Shown here one piece after another: positions 42,892-50,136 of a stretch of DNA of 64,000 bases. How positions within the stretch are numbered: position 1 is the first letter of the stretch; each line of letters starts with the position of its first letter. Under the pieces are notes generated by a model. The model searched no databases and was not told the DNA's origin. It saw nothing but the letters and a program-made list of their open reading frames with translations. The DNA is from Alistipes sp. GTDB lineage: Bacteria > Bacteroidota > Bacteroidia > Bacteroidales > Rikenellaceae. A program made the position numbers and the translations under genes. The stretch spans positions 124,001 to 188,000 of the forward strand of contig JAFQAN010000005.1 in assembly GCA_017416915.1 (NCBI GenBank), read 5' to 3'.

Positions 42892-44382
42892 ATGCTAAAC
42901 GAGAACTTTCTATTTGTTGGAGCGCTTCTACTCTTTGTGGCGGTGCTTGCAGGTAAGGCGGCATACCGTCTTGGAGCTCCCGCGCTGCTACTCTTCTTGG
43001 GTGTAGGTATGCTTTTTGGCTACAACGACTTCGTGTCGTTTAACTCCTATGACTTTGCACAGTTTATAGGTATGGTGGCTATGTGCATCATCCTCTTCTC
43101 GGGAGGTATGGATACTAAGTTCTCGGAGGTGCGCCCCATACTCGGCCCAGGCGTGGTTATGGCGACGCTTGGCGTCGTGGTTACGGCACTCTTTGTCGGA
43201 GGGTTTGTATATCTGCTGTCGCCATATATAGGCATCGAGATAACATTCCCCTTTGCGTTGCTGCTTGCCGCGACGGTGTCATCTACCGACTCGGCATCGG
43301 TATTCTCCATACTTAGAAGTAAGAAGCAGGGACTCACACAGAACCTACGCCCGCTGTTGGAGTTGGAGAGCGGTAGTAACGACCCTATGGCATATATCCT
43401 TACGGTGATGCTCGTGGGCATCGTCTCTGATGGTGCCGATCTGGACTGGATGAGCGCTCTGCGTACCTTCGCTATACAGATGTCGGTGGGTGCGCTTATG
43501 GGCTATGGTCTGGGACGCGTGGCGGTATGGACTATCAACCATATCAACATACGTAGCAACCCCTCGTTATACTCTGTGCTGTTGCTCGCCTTCGCCTTCT
43601 TCGTATATTCGTTTACGACGATGATATATGGCAACGGCTACTTGGCGGTATATATCGCGGGCTTGGTGGTGGGCAACTACCGTATCATGTATCGCAATAT
43701 GTTGAGTACCTTCTTCGATAGTTTTACGTGGCTGTTGCAGATTGTCCTCTTCCTCGCCCTCGGTCTGTTAGTCGATATAGACGATTTGTTGCAGCCCGAC
43801 GTACTCTTTGTAGGTGTCGCCGTGGGTATCTTTATGATATTTATCGCTCGTCCGCTCACAACGTTCGTCTGTATGCTGCCTTTCCGTAGGTTTACGGGTA
43901 AGGCGCGCCTATATATATCATGGGTGGGTCTGCGTGGCGCTGTGCCTATCATCTTCGCCCTATATCCCATATCGGCGGGCTTGGCCAATGCCGAGTATAT
44001 CTTCAACGTGATATTTGTGGTTACCATAATCTCGCTCATAATACAGGGTACGACGGTAAGTGGTATGGCAAGCTGGCTCGGACTATCGTACGAGGAGCCA
44101 GAGCAGACCTTTAAGCTCACCGTTCCCGACCATATACGAAGCGAGTTTTTGGAGGTGGGCGTAACGGCGTCGATGCTCCACAATGGCGACACGCTCAAAG
44201 ATATTCGCCTTCCAGGCAATACGTTGGTAGTGATGGTATGCCGTGGCGAGAACTACTTTGTGCCTAAGGGGCATACACAGCTAAAACCTGGCGATAAACT
44301 TCTTTTGGTGTCGGACAACAACGACGAGCTGCTGCAAAAAGTCCAAGACTTAGGGATTAAGAATATTATACCTATGAAATAA
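42892..44382 (+). CDS. Potassium/proton antiporter (CPA1, NhaP2/CvrA type)
   Basis: 496 residues. About 12 transmembrane helices cover residues 5-400 (LLLFVAVLAGKAAYRLGAPA, then FALLLAATVSSTDSASVFSI with the ion-binding Asp region, and ELESGSNDPMAYILTVMLVG, the CPA1 signature). A soluble TrkA-C-like domain occupies about 410-496 (LEVGVTASMLHNGDTLKDI ... LLLVSDNNDELLQKVQDLG). It would exchange K+ (or Na+) for H+ across the inner membrane. Repeat copy E starts 4 bp after the stop. Confidence 0.88.
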   Translation: MLNENFLFVGALLLFVAVLAGKAAYRLGAPALLLFLGVGMLFGYNDFVSFNSYDFAQFIGMVAMCIILFSGGMDTKFSEVRPILGPGVVMATLGVVVTALFVGGFVYLLSPYIGIEITFPFALLLAATVSSTDSASVFSILRSKKQGLTQNLRPLLELESGSNDPMAYILTVMLVGIVSDGADLDWMSALRTFAIQMSVGALMGYGLGRVAVWTINHINIRSNPSLYSVLLLAFAFFVYSFTTMIYGNGYLAVYIAGLVVGNYRIMYRNMLSTFFDSFTWLLQIVLFLALGLLVDIDDLLQPDVLFVGVAVGIFMIFIARPLTTFVCMLPFRRFTGKARLYISWVGLRGAVPIIFALYPISAGLANAEYIFNVIFVVTIISLIIQGTTVSGMASWLGLSYEEPEQTFKLTVPDHIRSEFLEVGVTASMLHNGDTLKDIRLPGNTLVVMVCRGENYFVPKGHTQLKPGDKLLLVSDNNDELLQKVQDLGIKNIIPMK

Positions 44383-44386
44383 CCTG

Positions 44387-44775
44387 CTTGGTGTGATAGC
44401 TTGGCGTGATAGCGGCGCATCTGCGGCACCAAGCTCGTTCGTCTGAATGGGGATGTACGCGCAAGTACACCCCCATCCAGCCAAACTTCGACTTGGCACC
44501 ACATCTGCACCACTCTCACGCCAAGATGCCACGCGCAGCAACGCACAGCCACGCACGACTGAGAATGCCTGGGAACGCCTGAGAACGCCTGGGAACGCCT
44601 GTGTTTTTCTGTTGTCCCGTTGTCTCGTAGTCTCGTAGTCCCGTGTTCTCGCAGTCTCGTGGTCTCGTGGTCCCGTAGTCTCGCGGTCTCGTGGTCTCGT
44701 CGTTTTGTCGTCTTGTTGGCGCGCCACCCAGTCATTCTCAGTCTTTCCCAGTCATTCTTAGTCAATCGCGCGCCT
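44387..44775 (+). repeat. Modular intergenic repeat, copy E (13-unit 8-bp array)
   Basis: Two heads in tandem, CTTGGTGT (44387) and CTTGGCGT (44400-44407); the second pairs with ACGCCAAG (44518-44525). The inner hairpin is near-identical to A2 and C2. Then CACGCAC spacers, four 10-mers, a T-run, 13 8-bp units (44613-44716), GGCGCGC (44718-44724), inverted 10-mers, and GCGCGCC (44768-44774). The gene-free interval 44383-44860 holds this and the terminator at 44803. Confidence 0.92.
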
Positions 44776-44802
44776 TCCACCCCCCCCTCACTACAAATAA
44801 AA

Positions 44803-44842
44803 TAGCGCATATCAGCACCCCGTCGGATACTGATACGCGCTA
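44803..44842 (-). terminator. Terminator of the transglycosylase gene
   Basis: TAGCGC (44803-44808) and TATCAG (44810-44815) pair with CTGATA (44830-44835) and GCGCTA (44837-44842). On the minus strand the stem runs into TTTTATTTG. It begins 19 bp after the stop. Confidence 0.7.
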
Positions 44843-44860
44843 TACTTCCGAATAATAATC

Positions 44861-45571
44861 TTACGAGGCGAGGTTACAATACTGATTATACTTACGCATA
44901 ACCTCATTTACATAGCCGAGCGTCTGACCGCTGCCCGTAAACTTGCCACACTGCACGGCATCATGCTCGTAGTAGGCGGGGTCGGCTTTAAGCTGCAAGT
45001 AGCGGCTCACGTCATCCCACGAGTTGGGGTTTGCCCCCTCGGCACGTGCCAAGCGGCGGGCATCCAACACGTGTCCTATGCCTGCATTGTAGCTGGCAAG
45101 GATGATGCTCAGGCGATCCTCGTTAGGTGTACTTGCTGGCATACGCAACATCGTATCCAGTTCCGAGAGCAACATTCCCGCGAGACGGATGTTGGTCTCC
45201 GTGTCGTCGATGTCCTCGACGGGGACGTTGAAATGGCGCGCAACCACGGGGCGTATCTGCATAATGCCCGCAGCACCCTGGCTCGACACCAGATTCTCAA
45301 TAAAGCGAGATTCGCTATATGCGATGGCGCTCATCAGTCGCCAATCGCATCCCTCCTCGGCGCCGACCTTACGCATAATAGGGTCGAAGCGAGAGATTAC
45401 ACACACCTGCTCTACCGTCTCGGCTTGGGGTGTGTCTGTCTGTTCAGGCTCGACAACCTCCGTCGTAGTAGTTGATACGTTCTCCTCGGGGGTTGTAGTA
45501 GCTCCAAGTAGTGATTCATAGGCCGCAAGCGTAGCGGCAGAGAGAACCACAAACATCAATCTTTTTACCAT
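44861..45571 (-). CDS. Lytic transglycosylase (SLT domain)
   Basis: 236 residues with a signal peptide (MVKRLMFVVLSAATLAAYES). A Thr/Glu-rich linker follows (TTPEENVSTTTTEVVEPEQT). The SLT domain from about residue 65 has the catalytic Glu in IAYSESRFIENLV, then GAAGIMQIRPVVARHF and LASYNAGIGHVLDAR. It cleaves peptidoglycan glycan chains in the periplasm. The C-terminus ends in the usual YVNEVMRKYNQYC stretch. It is third in a pssA-porin-transglycosylase string (44 bp after the porin gene). Confidence 0.92.
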   Translation of the reverse strand: MVKRLMFVVLSAATLAAYESLLGATTTPEENVSTTTTEVVEPEQTDTPQAETVEQVCVISRFDPIMRKVGAEEGCDWRLMSAIAYSESRFIENLVSSQGAAGIMQIRPVVARHFNVPVEDIDDTETNIRLAGMLLSELDTMLRMPASTPNEDRLSIILASYNAGIGHVLDARRLARAEGANPNSWDDVSRYLQLKADPAYYEHDAVQCGKFTGSGQTLGYVNEVMRKYNQYCNLAS

Positions 45572-45615
45572 TGTTTAGTAGTTTGTGGGCTGCTTATCCT
45601 GTGCAAAACGCGCCG

Positions 45616-47787
45616 TTAGTCGTAGAACGACCACGAGATACCAAACTTGAACATACGTGGGTTGAGCGGGTAGTGAGCAACTTGGAAGTACTCACCATTG
45701 CCAAACAAGCCCTGGTTCAAGTGCTGTACTTTCAGCAAAATGCGCATGCGCTTCCACTTGGCAGATACAAAGGCGTCGATATAGGGGTAGTTGCCCACCT
45801 TGACATCGCGCTGGTTGTAGAATACCGCGAGTGCAGGGTTATAGCTCGGAGCATAGTAGGCCGTGTTGAAGCGACCATCCAAGCCTATCTGCACACGTAA
45901 CACGTCGCGCACAACCCAAAACTCGTAGTAGTACGAGAGGTAGGCGCTAAACAGTGGTACGGGAAGCACACTCTCATTGGACGTGATTTGCACCAATGCC
46001 CTGTGATCGAGATGGACTCCTGCGAAGCGGAAGTCCTTGCGAGCGTACAAACTCGTGAGGCTCACTGCGCCCGAATTTTGGGCAACGTGGCTATTGGTAT
46101 CATAATAGACCATATCGCCTATGACACCCTGCCACGCTCCAACCTCTAAGGCGAAGTCGGGAACCGAGAAGTTTACCTCAAAACGAGTCTCAGACTCTTT
46201 ATCAAAAGAGTTAAACCACGCATAGTGGTTTGAGAATAGATTCTGCTGCCAATAGCTTGGCGAACGGAGATCCTGACGGAAACGTCCGGTGAGAATCAGG
46301 GGGTGTTCGCGGATGAAGGCTCTGAGGGTGATGTTTGCATTCACCGAGAGGTCTCCGCCACGATAGCCCGACGGGTAGTACTTGGCATCAGCACCCCAAT
46401 CGACATATCGTTTAATCTTGCCGCCCACCGCGCCATATACATACCACGATGTGCGTCTGTCTTTGGACATCTTACCCGTAGCGTAGTCCTGCAAACGCAG
46501 GTAAGAGTATGTATGCAGGTCTAAGCCTAAGCCGCCGTCGATGGTGCCGACAACACCATTACGGTCCCAGGGTTGTGCCTGTATGAAGAGTCGGTTCGAT
46601 ATGAGTCGCTCCGAGATAGAGTCGCGCGTAGTCGATGGGTTGATATACCAATCGCTATAATACTCGTGCGTGGTGGGTATGTAGCCACCATTTTCATCGT
46701 AGTCGCCACGCTCGTTGGTATATGTTGCGCGCTTGTCGGTATATACCTTCGACCACGTGTTATACTCGAACTGATGTCCCACATATATTGCCGAGAGGTC
46801 TGCCAACGAGAAGTCATACTCGGTAACACGTTGCAGCGGTATGGCGTATGCCTGCTTGATGAAGAAGGCGTTGTTGCGATAGTGGTTTTGTGCCTCGGAC
46901 GATGCAAGGCGCATAGGCACACCCGATGGCATCTCGAATGTGGTATCGGCAATAGCCCACTCGCCTACAACACCACCATTCTCGCGGGTGGTAATGTTGT
47001 TGTGCATATATGCCGCGTGTACCGAGTAGCGCTTGCCCGTATGTGCCAACGCCACCGATAGGGCGTGGTTTTTGGTGCGCTGCCAATCGTAGCGACCCAT
47101 AGTGCTTCGTGCCTTGTAGCTCACGTTCGCCGATGTCGAGGGGTCGATATTCTGCGAGTGTGTAAGCTCGAAATGCTCCTCACGATAACGCTTCTGTCCC
47201 GACTCGATGTAGAGCATATTCGTTAGCGGCTTCTTGCCGTTATAGAACGATACGTTATCCAAGCGCGCGGCATAAGCATCGTAGCCTCGTGTGAAGCTGA
47301 AATCGCGGTCTTGGCTGCGGTCAAACCAGTTTACCGCCTGGGTGGATTGTCCCAAGCCGCCGAGTGCCATATCGCCAACACCCTTGCGGTAGAAGACGTA
47401 GTCGATGCGCCAGTCGGCGAGTGTGGTATCCAACGGATTTATCTTCACGCGGTTGTAGTCGCGGTCGATGTTCCACTTCCAGTTCGGAAGAGCGCGCACC
47501 GTATCCTCAAAGTAGTACGATTCGAGAGGCTTGCGCTCACGCTTCTTGCGCTTGGTGGAGTCGGCAGCTTCGCCCTCCATGCCCTCTTCGCCCTCCATAC
47601 CAGTACCGTACATGTCGTTGCCATACATACCGTTACCATACATATCGTTGCCGTATCCTTGGTTGTTGTACTGCTGCTCACGTTGCGCTCGTGCCAACGC
47701 CGCGGCGTCTATCTGCGCATACGACACCTCGGGCAGCAACATTGCCACCACAAAGCATAGAGCCGATATACACCACGTCTTCTGCAT
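45616..47787 (-). CDS. Putative outer-membrane porin (Bacteroidetes family)
   Basis: 723 residues. The signal peptide is MQKTWCISALCFVVAMLLPE with cleavage near SYAQ. Next is a low-complexity stretch of 5-residue units (GNDMYGNGMYGNDMYG, residues about 40-70) ending in a basic patch (STKRKKRERKPL). The rest is an alternating beta-barrel pattern with many Tyr/Trp girdle residues and a C-terminal FKFGISWSFYD, a typical outer-membrane barrel end. It resembles the family annotated simply as putative porin. Its substrate is unknown. It follows pssA by 14 bp and is probably co-transcribed. Confidence 0.85.
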   Translation of the reverse strand: MQKTWCISALCFVVAMLLPEVSYAQIDAAALARAQREQQYNNQGYGNDMYGNGMYGNDMYGTGMEGEEGMEGEAADSTKRKKRERKPLESYYFEDTVRALPNWKWNIDRDYNRVKINPLDTTLADWRIDYVFYRKGVGDMALGGLGQSTQAVNWFDRSQDRDFSFTRGYDAYAARLDNVSFYNGKKPLTNMLYIESGQKRYREEHFELTHSQNIDPSTSANVSYKARSTMGRYDWQRTKNHALSVALAHTGKRYSVHAAYMHNNITTRENGGVVGEWAIADTTFEMPSGVPMRLASSEAQNHYRNNAFFIKQAYAIPLQRVTEYDFSLADLSAIYVGHQFEYNTWSKVYTDKRATYTNERGDYDENGGYIPTTHEYYSDWYINPSTTRDSISERLISNRLFIQAQPWDRNGVVGTIDGGLGLDLHTYSYLRLQDYATGKMSKDRRTSWYVYGAVGGKIKRYVDWGADAKYYPSGYRGGDLSVNANITLRAFIREHPLILTGRFRQDLRSPSYWQQNLFSNHYAWFNSFDKESETRFEVNFSVPDFALEVGAWQGVIGDMVYYDTNSHVAQNSGAVSLTSLYARKDFRFAGVHLDHRALVQITSNESVLPVPLFSAYLSYYYEFWVVRDVLRVQIGLDGRFNTAYYAPSYNPALAVFYNQRDVKVGNYPYIDAFVSAKWKRMRILLKVQHLNQGLFGNGEYFQVAHYPLNPRMFKFGISWSFYD
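47565..47680 (-). repeat. Tyr/Gly/Met/Asn coding repeat in the porin
   Basis: Degenerate 15-bp units (MYGND, MYGNG, MYGTG) encode an extension between signal peptide and barrel, followed by an acidic GMEGEEGMEGE patch. It is likely to vary in length. Confidence 0.75.
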
Positions 47788-47801
47788 CCGAAACTTTAAG
47801 T

Positions 47802-48524
47802 TTAAGCCTTGTAATCGCTACGGCAGCAGAGCCAGCGTAGCGTTGAGAGTACAATATAGAGAACGATAATTGCGAGTACAGAGTATGTTGGCACAAAAAT
47901 AATTATCAGCAGAGCCACCGCCAAAAAGCCGTAACGTAGCATATTGCCACGCAAGCCGAAGCCCTTGAATTTTAGCGCAAACATACGTATTGGGCTGATA
48001 AGCAGCAGCGATGCCGCCACTGCAATAAGCAGTATATGCTCTTGCGATATTGCCACCTCGCCCTGCTCGACAAGTGTCGCTAACGACATAAGCATAAGTG
48101 CGTTAGCAGGGGTGGGGAGACCCTCAAACTCGGTGGTCTGCGTGGTGTCGATATTGAACTTCGCAAGACGTAATGCCGAGAATGCAGCAATGATAAGCAC
48201 GACAAAACGCAGAGGCTCCATAACATCTGCCGAGAGGTTGTAGTACGACGTCGAGTGGATGTATAGGTCGTACATCACAGCCGCAGGTGCCAAGCCAAAT
48301 GATATGTCATCTGCCAACGAGTCGAGCTGCACACCTAATGGTGAGGTCTGACCCAGCAGACGTGCCGCAAAGCCGTCGAAAAAGTCGCATACAGCAGCCG
48401 CTATAATCAGCCAAAAGGCGGTCTCGTAGGCGTGGTACTGCAATGCAAATATTACCGCTGCCGCGCCAGCACACAAGTTGGCAAGCGTGAGCATATTGGG
48501 CAGCGTAAAAAGTCTAATTTTCAT
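47802..48524 (-). CDS. pssA: CDP-diacylglycerol-serine O-phosphatidyltransferase
   Basis: 240 residues. It makes phosphatidylserine, the precursor of phosphatidylethanolamine. The CDP-alcohol phosphotransferase motif is complete: DFFDGFAARLLGQTSPLGVQ then LDSLADDISFG (the DG-AR-G-D-D pattern). Six to eight membrane helices follow. It heads the minus-strand unit pssA-porin-transglycosylase and is divergent from manC. Confidence 0.96.
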   Translation of the reverse strand: MKIRLFTLPNMLTLANLCAGAAAVIFALQYHAYETAFWLIIAAAVCDFFDGFAARLLGQTSPLGVQLDSLADDISFGLAPAAVMYDLYIHSTSYYNLSADVMEPLRFVVLIIAAFSALRLAKFNIDTTQTTEFEGLPTPANALMLMSLATLVEQGEVAISQEHILLIAVAASLLLISPIRMFALKFKGFGLRGNMLRYGFLAVALLIIIFVPTYSVLAIIVLYIVLSTLRWLCCRSDYKA

Positions 48525-48588
48525 AACTCAAAAACTCCTTATCTTCGACATTTTTGGGCGTTAAATTGCTTATAAAAAAGCCGAAATA

Positions 48589-48620
48589 TTTTGCAAAGAT
48601 ACAAAAAAAATTTATCTTTG
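48589..48620. promoter_or_regulatory. Overlapping divergent promoters of pssA and manC
   Basis: CAAAGATA (48594-48601, minus-strand TATCTTTG) and TATCTTTG (48613-48620) form an 8-bp inverted repeat 11 bp apart. For manC the plus-strand -33 TTTG (48590-48593) sits 19 bp upstream and overlaps the pssA -7 element by adjacency. Firing of one promoter should interfere with the other. Confidence 0.75.
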
Positions 48621-48655
48621 TGTAAATTTGTAAAATTTAAGCTGTTAAAAAGTGT

Positions 48656-49729
48656 ATGAGTAACAATAGATATTGCGTCATTATGGCGGGTGGCATAGGG
48701 TCGCGCTTCTGGCCCAAGAGCCGTCAGTCGTGTCCCAAACAGTTTCTCGATATTCTCGGCACGGGACGCTCGTTTATCCGTCAGACGTACGAAAGATTTG
48801 CTAAAATTATTCCAAACGAGAACTTCTTAGTGGTGACGAATCGCCGCTACAAGGAGTTGGTATTGGAGCATATCCCCGAGCTTGACGAGAGTCAGGTGCT
48901 ATGCGAGCCGATAGGTCGTAACACTGCGCCCTGTATCGCCTATGCTGCCTATACGTTGCGCAAGAAAAATCCCGATGCCGAGATGATAGTATCTCCGTCG
49001 GACCACTTGATACTCAACGAAGAAGAGTTTATAAAGATTACCTCGGCGTGTCTTGACTTTATAGCTGAGCGTAACGCTCTGATGACTATCGGCATCACGC
49101 CCAGCCGCCCCGAAACAGGCTACGGATATATACAGCGTTCGTCGAAACAATCAATCAGCAAAGTTAAGTGTTTTACCGAGAAACCCAACCTCGAATTGGC
49201 GCAGACATTTTTGGAGTGTGGCGAATTTTTGTGGAACTCGGGAATATTCATCTGGAAGGTGCGCGACATCATCGCGGCCTTCGAGCAACATCTGCCCGAA
49301 CACAACGCGCTCTTTGCCTCGATTGAGGATAAGTTGGCTACCCCCGAGGAGAGGGAGGCTGTCGAACACGTTTTTGCAGTTTGTCGCCCCATATCTATCG
49401 ACTATGGCGTTATGGAGAAGGCGGAAAATGTATATGTGCATAGCGGCGACTTCGGTTGGAGCGATGTAGGCACGTGGGGTTCGGTATATCAGCAGTCGCG
49501 CAAAGATAGGTATGCCAATGCTGTGAGCGATAAGCTTGTAAAGACCTACAACACACGCAACTCGTTAATCTCTGTGCCAAAAGGCAAGGTGGCGGTTGTG
49601 AGTGGCTTAAAGGACTATATTGTTGTCGATACTGATGATGTGTTGATGATATGTCCTAAGCACGAGGAGCAGAATATCAAGAGTTTCATAGAGGATGTCA
49701 AGTATTTAACATCCGACACCCACATATAA
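48656..49729 (+). CDS. manC: Mannose-1-phosphate guanylyltransferase
   Basis: 357 residues. It makes GDP-mannose from mannose 1-phosphate and GTP for surface polysaccharides and glycoproteins. N-terminal MAGGIGSRFWPKSRQSCPKQ is the nucleotide-binding signature. PSDHLI and FTEKP (as CFTEKPNLE) and EKAENVYVHSGDFGWSDVGT are also characteristic. No C-terminal isomerase domain is fused, so it is the monofunctional form. Repeat copy F starts 2 bp after the stop. Confidence 0.95.
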   Translation: MSNNRYCVIMAGGIGSRFWPKSRQSCPKQFLDILGTGRSFIRQTYERFAKIIPNENFLVVTNRRYKELVLEHIPELDESQVLCEPIGRNTAPCIAYAAYTLRKKNPDAEMIVSPSDHLILNEEEFIKITSACLDFIAERNALMTIGITPSRPETGYGYIQRSSKQSISKVKCFTEKPNLELAQTFLECGEFLWNSGIFIWKVRDIIAAFEQHLPEHNALFASIEDKLATPEEREAVEHVFAVCRPISIDYGVMEKAENVYVHSGDFGWSDVGTWGSVYQQSRKDRYANAVSDKLVKTYNTRNSLISVPKGKVAVVSGLKDYIVVDTDDVLMICPKHEEQNIKSFIEDVKYLTSDTHI

Positions 49730-49731
49730 TA

Positions 49732-49985
49732 CTTGGCGTGATAAGGGGTCGATTGCGTCCCCTAACAAAAAATGCCGTCAATGGGACGTACGCCTTAGTG
49801 CTACCCATCGACGGCATTTTTGCCGAGTGTAGCACTCGGCGCCCTTCTGACGCCAAGATGCCACGCGCAGCCACGCACGACTGGGAATGCCTGAGAATGC
49901 CTGAGAACGCCTGTGTTTTTTTTTGTTGTCCCGTGGTCTCGTAGTCTCGTAGTCCCGAGGTCTCGCAGTCCCGTCGTCCTGCTGC
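49732..49985 (+). repeat. Modular intergenic repeat, copy F (7-unit 8-bp array)
   Basis: Outer stem CTTGGCGT (49732-49739) with ACGCCAAG (49850-49857). Second stem AAGGG/CCCTT. Inner hairpin near-identical to A1, including GCCGAGTG/CACTCGGC. Then a CACGC spacer, three 10-mers (GGGAATGC, GAGAATGC, GAGAACGC variants), a long T-run and seven 8-bp units (49927-49982). The rest of 49730-50136 is the lon leader and promoter. Confidence 0.9.
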
Positions 49986-50107
49986 ATAGCGAGAGTGGCG
50001 CGTTTTTGGCTACATACCTTGGCGTAAAAATATTGTTTGCCCGCAACACAATAAAAAGAAGTTATCAACATTTTATTACAAAGCGGTTATTTCTATGAAA
50101 TAATACG

Positions 50108-50115
50108 TATCTTTG
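50108..50115 (+). promoter_or_regulatory. -7 element for lon
   Basis: TATCTTTG 21 bp before the ATG at 50137. The -33 element is not clear. No heat-shock type operator was recognised. Confidence 0.6.
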
Positions 50116-50136
50116 TGGTGCTAAAAACGAGATATT

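Noticed and set aside
44253..44810. Long minus-strand open frame over repeat copy E (and similar ones at copies B and D) with TTRLRDYE-like repeats
   Set aside because: The 8-bp units contain no stops, so frames stay open by chance. Unit number and frame differ between copies and there is no start or codon bias.
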